Below, in pieces: positions 35,126-43,638 of a stretch of DNA of 64,000 bases. This DNA is from DASRAA01 sp963814165 (GTDB lineage: Bacteria > Acidobacteriota > Terriglobia > Terriglobales > Acidobacteriaceae). Position numbers and translations under genes: made by a program. The notes beneath the pieces were generated by a model that ran no database searches, was not told where the DNA came from, and saw nothing but the letters and a program-made list of their open reading frames with translations. Each line of letters starts with the position of its first letter. Position 1 is the first letter of the stretch. Location: contig CAWFBW010000020.1 in the NCBI GenBank assembly GCA_963814165.1, positions 1-64,000 of the forward strand, given 5' to 3'.

Positions 35126-35329
35126 ATGCTTACGTTCCTCTTGTGGTTTTTCCTTCTGATTTTCTGCTGGCCGCTGGCTCTCCTGGCACTCGTTCTGTAT
35201 CCGCTGGTGTGGCTGCTGTTGTTGCCGTTCCGCATCCTCGGCATCGCGGTGGGTGGCGTCCTCGAACTCATCAAGGCGATCATCTTTCTACCGGCGCGGG
35301 TCCTGCGGGGGCCGAGTCGGGCCTACTAG
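35126..35329 (+). CDS. Small membrane protein (67 aa)
   Basis: The product is almost wholly hydrophobic: about 2-37 (TFLLWFFLLIFCWPLALLAL then VLYPLVWLLLLPF) and 38-58 (RILGIAVGGVLELIKAIIFL), ending in a basic tail LPARVLRGPSRAY. SD GGGGGAG lies three to four bases before ATG 35126. It probably sits in the inner membrane as a hairpin. No family assigned. Confidence 0.65.
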   Translation: MLTFLLWFFLLIFCWPLALLALVLYPLVWLLLLPFRILGIAVGGVLELIKAIIFLPARVLRGPSRAY

Positions 35330-35383
35330 ACGCGCGCTCTGCAACGTTGTTCCCGGCCTTGGCCGCCGGAAGCAGACCCGCGC

Positions 35384-35812
35384 TCATCCCATCTCCGTAT
35401 TCCACATGACCGAAGCGATCCACCAGCGCGTGCCGTCGTAGAAAAGCTGAATGCTGTTGACGCCGCGAGTGAACGGCTCACCATGCTCTTCCCGCCGCGA
35501 TTCGTAGAAGCTGAGTACGTGGGCGATGTTTCCAAAGGTTTCAGTCTTGCGGTCGGTTTCGACTTCCCAGAAATCGTTGGTCTGGAAATACGGATCGGTG
35601 CGGCGAATGTAGCCCTCGACGTCCAGCACTCTGGCGCGGGGAGCCTCGCCCTGCTTCGCGACGGCGAGAATCGAGTGTGCGTCGGGTAGAAATAGCGAGC
35701 GATATAGTGCCCAGTCGCGCGGTTGTCCGGCAGGCCCGGAAATCACGGCATAGAGAGTGCGCAGCGTTGTGTCGATGGTTTCGCAGTCGTTCATGTCCGT
35801 GGCCCTCGCCAT
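35384..35812 (-). CDS. NTF2-like (SnoaL-type) protein
   Basis: The 142-aa cytoplasmic protein fits the NTF2-like cone fold of polyketide-cyclase-like/SnoaL_4 proteins. It opens with a helix CETIDTTLRTLYAVISGPAG, then DWALYRSLFLPDAHS, EGYIRRTDPYFQTNDFWEVE, IAHVLSFYESRREEHGEPFT and a C-terminal strand NSIQLFYDGTRWWIASVMW. Function cannot be given from sequence. ATG 35812 is used, a second in-frame ATG lies at 35794. Single gene, convergent with the preceding small membrane protein gene. Confidence 0.75.
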   Translation of the reverse strand: MARATDMNDCETIDTTLRTLYAVISGPAGQPRDWALYRSLFLPDAHSILAVAKQGEAPRARVLDVEGYIRRTDPYFQTNDFWEVETDRKTETFGNIAHVLSFYESRREEHGEPFTRGVNSIQLFYDGTRWWIASVMWNTEMG

Positions 35813-35934
35813 TCTACTGCCTCAAAATCTTGGGTCCCCATCCTTTTGGTCAGCTGTTGGCACAAACCGTGCTTTATCGGCGTCTCTCAGCTGACCATTT
35901 AGAATAGGGTCTTAACCTAAGGAACAGTGCCATC

Positions 35935-37671
35935 ATGAATGCATCGAATCCTGGGATGGAGACAGCCCCCAAGTCTCCCTCCGAAACGCCTAAGGCTTCC
36001 AATTTCATTCGCGACATCATTGTTGCCGATCTCGAGTCCAACAAGTTCGCCGGACGCGTGCAGACCCGCTTTCCCCCCGAGCCCAACGGCTACCTGCACC
36101 TCGGCCATGCCAAGTCCACGTACCTGAACTTTGGGCTGGCCAACGAATTCGGCGGCAAGACCAACCTGCGTTTCGACGACACCAATCCCGAAAAAGAAGA
36201 GCAGGAGTACGTTGACTCCATCATTCGCGACGTCCACTGGCTCGGCTACGAATGGGACGGTCTCTTCTACGCCTCCGACTATTTCGATCAGCTCTACGAT
36301 TGGGCGATCCATCTGATCAAGCTCGGCAAGGCGTACGTCTGCGATCTCAGCGCCGACGAAGTCCGCCAGTATCGCGGAACCCTCACCGAGCCCGGCAAAG
36401 AGAGCCCCTTTCGCAATCGCAGCGTCGAAGAAAATCTCGACCTCTTCCAGCGCATGCGCGCCGGTGAGTTTCCCGACGGCTCACGCACCCTTCGTGCCAA
36501 GATCGACATGGCGTCGCCCAACCTGAACCTGCGCGATCCCTTGATGTACCGCATTCTGCGCGCCACGCACCATCGCACCGGTGACGATTGGTGCATCTAC
36601 CCGATGTACGACTACGCCCACGGCCAGTCCGACTCCATCGAGCGCATCACCCACTCCATCTGCACGCTGGAGTTCGAAGACCACCGCCCGCTTTACAACT
36701 GGTTCATCGAGCAACTGGGGATCTTACCCGTCGCAGCAAATCGAGTTCGACCGGCTCAATGTCACCTACACGCTCCTCAGCAAGCGCAAGCTGCTGCAAC
36801 TGGTGCAGGAAGGCCACGTCAGCGGCTGGGACGACCCGCGCATGCCCACCATCTCCGGCATTCGCCGTCGCGGCTACACGCCCGAGGCGCTGCGCAATTT
36901 CTGCGCCGCCATCGGCGCTTCGAAGACCAACGGCATCATCGAGCTGGCCATGCTCGAGCACTACGTCCGCGAAGACCTCAACCGCCGCGCCCCTCGTGCC
37001 ATGGCCGTGTTGCGCCCGCTGAAGGTCATCATCGATAACTATCCCGAAGGCCAAGTCGAGCACCTCGAGGTCGTCAACAATCCCGAAGACCCCGCGCGCC
37101 GGCACGCGCGACGTGCCGTTTTCACGCGAGCTCTACATCGAGCAAGACGACTTCCGCGAAGATCCGCCCAAGAAGTTCTTCCGCCTCTCTCCCGGACGCG
37201 AAGTGCGCCTGCGCGGCGGCTACTTCATCAAGTGCGCCCACGTCATCAAAGACGCCACCGGAGCCATCACCGAAGTCCACTGCACCTACGATCCCGAAAC
37301 CCGCAGCGGCAACGCGCCCGACGGCCGCAAGGTGAAGGCCACCATCCATTGGGTCTCCGCCGTCCACGCCGTCGATGCCGAAGTCCGCCTCTACGACAAC
37401 CTCTTCCTCACCGAGGACCCCAACGCCGTCGAAGCCGGCAAGACCTTTCTCGACAACCTCAATCCCAATTCGCTAGAGGTCCTGCCGATTTGCAAGCTCG
37501 AGCCCTCGCTGGCGAAAGCCGAGGCAGGCGACCGCTTCCAGTTCGAGCGCCTCGGCTATTTCTGCGTCGATCCCGACACCACCCCCGAGCTCCTGGTCTT
37601 CAATCGCACCGTGCAGTTGCGCGACACCTGGGCGACGGATCGAGAACCGCGACAAGACCGGCGGCGCATAG
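35935..37671 (+). CDS. glnS: Glutaminyl-tRNA synthetase, three frameshifts
   Basis: Charges tRNA-Gln with glutamine. Class I signature: FPPEPNGYLHLGHAKS (HIGH motif as HLGH) at residues about 43-58. LLSKRKLLQLV carries the KMSKS-equivalent, and WCIYPMYDYAHGQSDSIE belongs to the active site. The anticodon-binding domains follow (DVPFSRELYIEQDDF, LRGGYFIKCAHV, GRKVKATIHWVSAVHA). The frame breaks near 36723 (extra T in ATCTTACCC; GIYPSQQIEF expected), near 37095 (extra base in GCGCGCCGG; DPAAGTRDVPF expected) and near 37636 (extra A in GCGACGG; TWARIENRDKTGGA then stop at 37669-37671 expected). Three indels in an essential gene point to assembly error. Length about 578 aa, normal for the family. 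Confidence 0.92.
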
Positions 37672-37895
37672 TTCGGCTGGCTACGTCGCCGGTATCATCT
37701 GCGGCAGCAGTCTTTTGTTCCGACGCCAACCGTCGCAGTCGGCCCATGATGCGCGCCGGCCCGCCCAACGTGGGTTACCGATTCGGAACTACACCGGGCT
37801 GTCGTTCACGATTTTCCCCGTTGCACCTTGTTTCTTTTGTCGTTTCGGCGCACACTTCAAATCACCTCCTCCAATTTCCTGGGAAAGGTGTCTCT

Positions 37896-38525
37896 ATGAG
37901 AAAACTTACACTGCTACTGGTTGGCTTGGCCTGTCTGCTGGTCGTGCAGGCTGGAGCTACGGTCACCGTCGGAGTGCCCTGGACGGGCACACTGCCGATG
38001 CCGGTCTTGAACTACTTCGGTCCCGGCCCGCAAGCCTATGCAAACTACGTCTGGTCTTCCACCAATGCGACCTATCAAAGTGGATCGGTATTCGGTTACA
38101 CCGGCGGCTACGGCTTCGGTGCCAACGGCCTCTGGGACGGCGCCCTCGGCCCTATGGCTGGGCTAAATGACAGCTTCGATTTCTACGGTGTCACCGATAC
38201 GATGACTTTCGCATTTAACGCGCCGGTTTCCTCGGTCGGAGGCTTCTTCAACTATTACCCCAACGGCACCACGCCCACCACGCTGGCGGTTTGGGATGCC
38301 GGCAACAACCTCATCGAGTCTTACAACTTGACCTTCCTCACCGGCGGTGGCACCAACACAGGTGAGTGGATCCTGTTCACCGAGTCCACGCCGATCTCCT
38401 ACTTCACCATGGAAGGCAACTACGTTGGCGTCGCCAACCCGGTTCCCGAACCTGCCTCGCTGCTGCTTCTCGGTACCGGCGCCCTCGGACTGGCGGGAGT
38501 CATCCGTCGCAAACTCAACCTGTAG
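37896..38525 (+). CDS. PEP-CTERM sorting-domain protein
   Basis: The 209-aa exported protein starts with a signal peptide (RKLTLLLVGLACLLVVQAGA), has a middle of about 150 residues (Gly/Tyr/Asn rich, with SSTNATYQSGSVFGYTGGYG) and ends in the sorting signal NPVPEPASLLLLGTG followed by a hydrophobic helix and RRKLNL. PEP-CTERM proteins are exported and processed by exosortase, often linked to extracellular polysaccharide. No exosortase is in the window. ATG 37896 follows GGGAAAGGTG. It is 224 bp after glnS and probably has its own promoter. Confidence 0.85.
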   Translation: MRKLTLLLVGLACLLVVQAGATVTVGVPWTGTLPMPVLNYFGPGPQAYANYVWSSTNATYQSGSVFGYTGGYGFGANGLWDGALGPMAGLNDSFDFYGVTDTMTFAFNAPVSSVGGFFNYYPNGTTPTTLAVWDAGNNLIESYNLTFLTGGGTNTGEWILFTESTPISYFTMEGNYVGVANPVPEPASLLLLGTGALGLAGVIRRKLNL

Positions 38526-38543
38526 TTTCTATTCCTGCAAGCC

Positions 38544-38575
38544 ATGAGCCGCTCCCCACGGGGCGGCTTCTTCGT
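38544..38575 (+). terminator. Terminator-like hairpin after PEP-CTERM gene
   Basis: GAGCCGC-TCCCCACGGG-GCGGCTTCTTCG: GC-rich stem with a short pyrimidine tail, 20 bp past the stop. Confidence 0.55.
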
Positions 38576-38597
38576 TGCAACTAACTGCAGTTCGGTA

Positions 38598-39096
38598 TCA
38601 GTGTGTGGTAGTCGGTCCCGCCGCAGGCTTCACTTTGATCTGCGCCGCCAGCGCCTTGTCGGGAGGAATCTCCTTGCCTTCCGCATCCACGTAGTGGATG
38701 TCGAACGCGCCATCGGGCATGTCATACATATACACCGCCGACTTCGACGAGAAGCGATGAATTCCCTTTGCCGGCAGATACAGGTAGTCCCCCGCCTTCA
38801 TGGCCATCGGCTGGCCATCTTTCATCTGTGCGCTGCCGGTTCCACTCACCAGGACCAGCGTCTCGTTGGCCGTATGCCAGTGCCACGGCACCGAACAGCC
38901 GGGCGCGAACTTCAGCAGAATCACCGACGCACCTTTCGTCGGATCGCCGTGTAGTACCGACAGCGTCATGCATGTCGGCAGGCCCGCCATGTTGCCGAAC
39001 TTGCTTGTCGACGGCGACACCACGCCCATGTGGTCCCATGTCCTGCGCCGCAACCAAGGACGTGAGACCGACCAGCAACACCAACACTCTGACCAT
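38598..39096 (-). CDS. Secreted cupin-domain protein, one frameshift
   Basis: Begins at ATG 39096 with a signal peptide (MVRVLVLLVGLTSLVAAQ); the rest is in another frame from about 39035. The cupin core has SVILLKFAPGCSVPWHWHTA, NETLVLVSGTGSAQMKDGQP and AGDYLYLPAKGIHRFSSKS, with the HxH metal ligands in WHWHT and the later His in GIHRF. These fit a small single-domain cupin binding a metal. Joining needs a one-base shift in the stretch GACATGGGACCACATGG (39024-39041), again likely assembly error. Substrate unknown. Confidence 0.75.
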
Positions 39097-39193
39097 ATGC
39101 TTGTCCAAAACTCACCCCCAAAAAATAGGATTTACAGCCGCGCGAAAGCATACCGCAGAACGCGGTTTGGGTGAATGTATTTCTTGGAGCGCC

Positions 39194-40130
39194 TCAGTTG
39201 TGCTTCAGGTACTCAGCGTTCTTGTTGTTGGTCAGCGAGTTGTACAGCGTCTCGATGTAGAGGTCCGGGGTGATGAAGCCCTTGCCATACTTCCCATCCC
39301 ACGTCGCCAGGATCTTTTCTTTCTTCATCTGCTCCGGCGTCTTCTTCAGGTTGATGGCAGCCTGCACCGCCGCACTGGTCTCTTTCAGCATCACGGAGAA
39401 TTCGCGCACGTCGCTGAGGGTGCCCAGCTCGCCATGTCCCGGGATGACCTTCACGTCATCGGGCAACTGGTTCGCCACTTTGTCGCACGCGGCAATCATG
39501 CCCTGTATGCTGCCGCCCGAAATGATGTCGATAAACGGATAGCCGTAGCGTACGAAGTCGTCGCCCATGTGCACGACGTTGTTCTTGGGGAAGAACACAA
39601 TCGCGTCGCCGTCGGTGTGTCCGCCGGGAAAGTGCAGCGCGCGAATGTCTTCGCCGTTCAGGTGCACGGTGACGTCGTGGTCGAAGGTAATGATGGGCAG
39701 TCCGCCCTTCGGGGCCGCCGGCTGATCCCGTTCCATCGAAGTTGGGAATGCCCGCCTTGCCGCCGGTTTCCAGCCGCTTGCGCACGTTGTCTTGCGCAAT
39801 CACCGTCGAGCCGCTGGTCGCGAACGGCGCATTTCCGCCCGTGTGGTCGCCGTGATAGTGCGTGTTGATGACGAAGCGCACCGGCTTGTCGGTCGCGCCA
39901 ATGCCCTTCAGCGCCGCCGCAATCTTGTCAGCCAGCGGAGCGTACTGGTCATCGACGATGACGATGCCGTCTTCGCCCACCGAGGCGGCAATGTTGCCGC
40001 CCGCTCCCTGCAACATATAAATGTTGCCGGCAACCTTGGTGACCTTGATTTCGACTTTGCTGAAATCCTGTGTCTGCGCCGCAGCCAACGCCGCGGCGCA
40101 AATCAATCCGAGTACCGCGAGCTTGTGCAT
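39194..40130 (-). CDS. Secreted metallo-beta-lactamase fold hydrolase, one frameshift
   Basis: Signal peptide MHKLAVLGLICAAALAAAQ (ATG 40130 after GGAGAAATCG). MBL motif 1 is THYHGDHTGGN (HxHxDH), then IRALHFPGGHTDGDAIVFFP (second His) and DVKVIPGHGELG (third His), the layout of the relay-type MBL hydrolases. The frame changes near 39742: GCCCAACTTCGATGG carries an extra T, since NSMERDQPAAPKGG is expected. So read as intact. Possible roles include hydrolysis of lactams, lactones or thioesters in the periplasm; beta-lactamase activity is not shown. Confidence 0.82.
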
Positions 40131-40199
40131 CGATTTCTCCTGATCACGGAAGCGTGAGGATTATAGCAGCGACATCAAGGATGCTGAACTGGTCCGCAA

Positions 40200-40330
40200 A
40201 TTGTTGGACTCAGTTTCAATTGCGGGCCATTGGGTGGAGCACCGCTTCCGCGGTGCATTGCTCGGTGGTTCTAATCGCGGTTCTAGCCGCTCAGGTAATG
40301 TCGGAATCCCTAAACCCTTATCGCACGATC
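40200..40330. repeat. GGGTGGAGCACCGC hairpin and linked repeat
   Basis: GGGTGGAGCACCGC-TTCC-GCGGTGCAT at 40231-40257, then GGTTCTAGCCGCTCAGGTAATGT at 40279-40301 (first 20 bases of this motif shared in part with 17211-17240). Same family as 17153-17299. Confidence 0.55.
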
Positions 40331-40373
40331 CGCGGAAGGTGGCCCCCAATTGCCTTGTGTGGCAATTGTGAGT

Positions 40374-41379
40374 TCACGAACAATTCCCATCCGTGCGTAT
40401 CCGTGTCATTCCGCGGCTATTTTCGCTTCTGACTTTACTGGCTACTGGCAACTGGCTACTTCCTTTCCCGCGCCGCAGCTTCGCCGCCTTCACGGTATTG
40501 CTCATCAACATCGCAATGGTCAGCGGCCCAACTCCGCCGGGCACGGGCGTAATCGCGCCGGCAACTTCCGCGACTTTCGGATCAACGTCCCCCATCAGCG
40601 TCGAGCCATTCTTTGCGAACGCCGCTTCGCGCTTGGCATTGCCCGCGAAGAACTTCGCGAACTCCGCCGCATCGGTGATCTTGTTCATCCCCACGTCAAT
40701 GACGCACGCACCCGGTTTCACATAGTCACGCGTAATCATGCCCGCGCGCCCGATGGCAGCAACCAGAATATCGGCGCGCCGGCACACCTCTGGCAAGTCG
40801 CGCGTCTTCGAATGGCAAATCGTCACCGTCGCGTTTCCGTTCGTCAGCAGCATCGCCACCGGTTTGCCCACGATGTCGCTGCGGCCTACGACAACAGCGT
40901 CGGCGCCCGCAATCGGGATGTTGCTGCGCTTCAGTATCTCGATTACTCCTGCCGGAGTACACGGCACAAGTCCCGGCCGCTGCGTCGAGAGATATCCGAC
41001 GTTCATGGGATGAAATCCATCCACATCTTTCTCCGGCGATACCGCGAGCAACACTTTTTTGGAATCAACATGCGACGGCAGCGGCAACTGCACCAGGATG
41101 CCGTCAATATCGTCGCGACGATTCAGATCATCCACCAGCGCCAGCAACTCTTCGGTGCTGGCTGACTCCGGCGGCGTGTGCTTTTCGCTCAGGATGCCCA
41201 GCTCTTCGCACGCCTTCACCTTGTTGCGAACGTAAACCTCCGACGCCGGGATCGTGCCCCACCAGCACCACCGCCAGTCCGGGACGCAGCCCTTCCGCGG
41301 TCAGCTTTCTAGCTTCTTCGCCCACTTCAGCGCGAATCTGGGCGGCGATCTTGGTTCCATCGAGTATGAGTGCGGACAT
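40374..41379 (-). CDS. folD: Methylenetetrahydrofolate dehydrogenase/cyclohydrolase, one frameshift
   Basis: Bifunctional enzyme of one-carbon metabolism, converting 5,10-methylene-THF to 10-formyl-THF in the cytosol. Start MSALILDGTKIAAQIRAEV, then an indel near 41248-41250 (extra G in GCCGGGATCG; VLVGHDPASEVYVRNKVKAC expected). The rest shows ILVQLPLPSHVDSKKVLLAV, DVDGFHPMNVGYLS, VVVGRSDIVGKPVAMLL, ATVTICHSKTRDLPEV and PVPGGVGPLTIAMLM, all FolD signatures. The C-terminal extension after VKAAKLRRGK (SSQLPVASKVRSENSRG...) is encoded by a dispersed intergenic repeat that has moved into the gene end; the family normally stops soon after this point. Confidence 0.92.
40430..40462. repeat. CTGGCTACTGGCAACTGG repeat inside folD 3' end
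   Basis: Degenerate copy of the CAACTGGCCACTGACAAC family that supplies the residues SSQLPVAS at the FolD C-terminus. Confidence 0.6.
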
Positions 41380-41495
41380 CGAGCCTCCGGAAAAATAGCG
41401 TGAAGCCCTAGTTTATCGCGGGGAAGCGGCGCTCTTCGCTTTTCGCGGTTCGCTTACCGTTCGCCCGTTTCAACGCCACACGGTTCGGCGAGAGC

Positions 41496-41568
41496 AGCGA
41501 ATCAGCGAATAGCGAAGAGCGAACGGCGAATAGGCGAATGGCGAATAGCGAACGGCGAATAGCGCTTC
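41496..41568. repeat. GCGAATAG/GCGAACG short tandem tract
   Basis: About nine degenerate 7-8 bp units such as GCGAATAGCGAAGAGCGAAC and GCGAATAGGCGAATGGCGAA between folD and the Trm112-like gene. A shorter tract of the same type lies at 10819-10847 before the Cys-rich gene. Confidence 0.65.
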
Positions 41569-41589
41569 TCCTGCTACAATCCTCCCGTC

Positions 41590-41757
41590 ATGATTTCCCC
41601 GGAACTTCTCGAGATTCTCGTCTGCCCAGTTTGTCGCAAGCCGCTTGTGCCGCGCGGCGAAGAAGGCTTGAAATGCAACGAGTGCAAGCGGGTGTACCCA
41701 ATCCGCAATGGGATTCCGATCTTGCTCGAGCACGAAGCCACGATCGAAACTTTGTAA
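41590..41757 (+). CDS. Trm112/UPF0434-family zinc protein
   Basis: A 55-aa protein beginning MISPELLEILVCPVCRKPLV and continuing LKCNECKRVYPIRNGIPILL. The CxxC...CxxC pairs (residues 12/15 and 31/34) form a zinc ribbon. The pattern is that of Trm112-like YcaR proteins, which in other organisms bind and activate methyltransferases; the bacterial role is unsettled. The length is typical. It lies just after the tandem tract, whose last unit is within 20 bases of ATG 41590, so no clear SD is seen. Convergent genes are absent; it is divergent from folD. Confidence 0.8.
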   Translation: MISPELLEILVCPVCRKPLVPRGEEGLKCNECKRVYPIRNGIPILLEHEATIETL

Positions 41758-42087
41758 AGAAGAGTAACGCCGATGTCATGGTAGAGCGGCGCTTTAGCGC
41801 CGCGTCCAGCACCGACTCTTGAACGGAGCCGGGTTTTAACCCGGCGGCACAGCATCGTTTCCCCCACGCGTTTCCCGCAACTTCTTCGTTTTCTGTCGTT
41901 GGCGAAGTCGTGTTCCCGAGTGGTTACCACAGCCAGCGAAACCAAACCGACTGCGGAGCAACTATCTCGGCAAGCGAGTGTTCTTATCGTTCACAACAGA
42001 CTGAGACGACAAATAGTTTGCTGCAACCTTATTGTTCCCTCACTCGTCTAAGTCTTCAAAGACCCGCGAGGGTCGGAGGTGAGCTCG
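41758..42087. other. Repeat-bearing intergenic region
   Basis: Contains the hairpin GGTAGAGCGGCGCT-TT-AGCGCCGCGTC (41779-41806), which shares its GTAGAGC...GCGTC flanks with the MITE-like element core, and GCCGGGTTTTAACCCGGCGGC (41827-41847). No gene seen; the SD GGAGGTGAG (42075-42083) serves the next gene. Confidence 0.5.
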
Positions 42088-42312
42088 ATGGCAGAAAAGT
42101 TTTCCGCACCTGAATTGGCGGCGCTAAGGAGCGAACTACTGCTGGGGTTTGACTCCAAGGATGCCGCCGAGTTAGTCCAACTCTTCCTCGCCGGACACGG
42201 ATACGGTGTCTCGCCCGAGGCCGCCCGATATGCAGTCAGCCGGGTGGGTATGATGGGCAGCACGCTGGAGGTTTTCCAGCGGGAACTGGAGAGCATCGCC
42301 CTGGCAATGTAA
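42088..42312 (+). CDS. Small protein, unknown function (74 aa)
   Basis: The product MAEKFSAPELAALRSELLLG... is mostly helical with SKDAAELVQLFLAGHGYGVS and EAARYAVSRVGMMGSTLEVF. No signal peptide or membrane span. SD GGAGGTGAG five bases before ATG 42088, plus a terminator after the stop, support a real gene. No family recognised. Confidence 0.6.
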   Translation: MAEKFSAPELAALRSELLLGFDSKDAAELVQLFLAGHGYGVSPEAARYAVSRVGMMGSTLEVFQRELESIALAM

Positions 42313-42386
42313 CCAGGCCGGCTCCCCAAGTGCTCGCCGTAAACCCGGCGATGCGGTGACAACAAGTTTGGGATCTGAAGCGATAA

Positions 42387-42420
42387 AAACTGCCCGGGCG
42401 AAACTGCCCGGGCTTTTTGC
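42387..42420 (+). terminator. Rho-independent terminator after 42088 gene
   Basis: TGCCCGGGC-GAAAC-TGCCCGGGC followed by TTTTTGC. Confidence 0.75.
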
Positions 42421-42643
42421 TCAAACCGATTGAATTGTCATCCCTCGCGAGCTTTAACCTGCGGGGGATCCGCTTTTGGTTTGTCACCCCTCGCCGCAAC
42501 TCTATTGATTCGTCGTCCCGAGCGCAGCGCCCGCAGGGCGCGCAGTCGAGGGACCTGCATTTCCCCCGCTGCAGCACACTCTTTAATGGCGCTACACATT
42601 TGTATTGCCATCCCTCGCGGCATTCAGGCCGCACCGTAACGCC
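42421..42643. repeat. GTCATCCCTCG-type hairpin repeats
   Basis: 42437-42477 has GTCATCCCTCGCGAGC...GCGGGGGATCCGCTTTT; 42514-42567 has GTCGTCCCGAGCGCAGC...GAGGGACCTGCATTT; 42611-42640 is a half copy GCCATCCCTCGCGGCATTC. No gene. Confidence 0.55.
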
Positions 42644-43012
42644 TCATTCCTCGTCCAGCATCTTGCTCAACCGGTCGAGCCTTTTCTCCCACGTCGTCCG
42701 CCGGTCGCGCGCCCATTTCTCCAGTACCGCGAAACCGGCCGACTCTAGGTTGCATACCCTTACCCTCCCGGTCTTTTCCGTGCGCACCAGCCCGGCTCGT
42801 TCCAGTACCTCCAGATGCTGGCCCACCGCCGTCAGAGTGATGCCCAGCGAGTTGGCCAGGTGCGTCACCGAATACGGCTTTTCGGTCAGCGTCTCCACCA
42901 TCGCGCGCCGCGTCCCGTCGTCCAGCGCGTGGAATATGTTCTCCACGGAGGCGCCGATCTCCGCTCCGCTCGCTGGAAACTCCGGTCCCTGGCCTGGCTT
43001 CGATGACTTCAC
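42644..43012 (-). CDS. ArsR-type winged-helix regulator
   Basis: The 122-aa protein has the ArsR/SmtB winged helix with SVENIFHALDDGTRRAMVET, SVTHLANSLGITLTAVGQHL (recognition helix) and EVLERAGLVRTEKTGRVRV. It is the second gene of a pair: GTG 43012 overlaps the stop of the SRPBCC gene (GTGA), so the two are co-translated. No metal-binding Cys is seen, in keeping with the ArsR subgroup that partners SRPBCC/AHSA1 proteins. The palindromes TACTTC/GAAGTA in the promoter region of the pair are candidate operators for autoregulation. Confidence 0.85.
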   Translation of the reverse strand: MKSSKPGQGPEFPASGAEIGASVENIFHALDDGTRRAMVETLTEKPYSVTHLANSLGITLTAVGQHLEVLERAGLVRTEKTGRVRVCNLESAGFAVLEKWARDRRTTWEKRLDRLSKMLDEE

Positions 43013-43485
43013 GGCTTCGCCAACTCCGCGTCCAATTGGCCGAACAGCTTTTGCCAACCCTGCTCCCGCATCTGCGGTCCACCTGAGCCCTCGAAAAACG
43101 CGCCCTGGTGCGTGCAGATGAGGTCGGTGCCGTTTTCCGTGGGTAGCAACTCGATTGTCACCATAGTTGCCGAGATGCGCCTGCCGCCGAGCGACATCTG
43201 CGATGCCTGCACAATTCGCTGGTTCGGAACAATGTCCAAGTAAATTCCTTCGTTGACCAGTGCAACTCCCGGAAACGGAGTGCTCGGTCCCATGCGGTAG
43301 GCCGAGCGCTCCGGGCCGCCGACCCGGAAATCCATGGTGAATTCTTCCACCTCGTGACTGTGGCCTTCAGCGAACCACCGGCGTTTCTTGGACGCGTCGG
43401 CAAACGCGGCAAAAACTTTCTCCACCGGGTGCGGGTAGGTGCGCTCGATGACGAATGTGTTGTGGACTACGGTTTGGTCTGGCAT
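43009..43485 (-). CDS. SRPBCC/AHSA1-domain protein
   Basis: The 158-aa protein matches the START-like AHSA1 group: TFVIERTYPHPVEKVFAAFA, KKRRWFAEGHSHEVEEFTMD and FRVGGPERSAYRM, then TELLP-like NGTDLICTHQGAFFEGSGG and GWQKLFGQLDAELAKP. Such proteins bind small hydrophobic ligands or act as partners of ArsR regulators. ATG 43485 has AAAGGTGG five bases upstream. First gene of the SRPBCC-ArsR pair; promoter with -35 TTGACT and -10 AATACT on the minus strand. Confidence 0.85.
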   Translation of the reverse strand: MPDQTVVHNTFVIERTYPHPVEKVFAAFADASKKRRWFAEGHSHEVEEFTMDFRVGGPERSAYRMGPSTPFPGVALVNEGIYLDIVPNQRIVQASQMSLGGRRISATMVTIELLPTENGTDLICTHQGAFFEGSGGPQMREQGWQKLFGQLDAELAKP

Positions 43486-43505
43486 GGGAACCACCTTTCA
43501 ATAGT

Positions 43506-43623
43506 GAAGTATGTACTTCAGTATTGACGGAGCCCGCGAAATAGTCAAGCGGTTACTTCAGTATTCATGACCAAAATTTCGCCCCTATTTGGCAGTTTTT
43601 ACACTGAAGCAGACACTTCAGTG
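43506..43623 (-). promoter_or_regulatory. Promoter and putative ArsR operators
   Basis: On the minus strand -35 TTGACT (43543-43548) and -10 AATACT (43520-43525) are 17 bp apart. The palindrome GAAGTATGTACTTC (43506-43519) follows the -10. The half site of AATACTGAAGTA occurs twice (43514-43525 and 43554-43565), and CACTGAAG / CTTCAGTG (43602-43609, 43616-43623) forms a further inverted repeat. Confidence 0.65.
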
Positions 43624-43638
43624 ATAAACGGTGGGGTG

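Noticed and set aside
36581..38170. 529-aa frame running past glnS into the PEP-CTERM gene
   Set aside because: Only its first part is the middle segment of frameshifted glnS; the rest is an out-of-frame reading.
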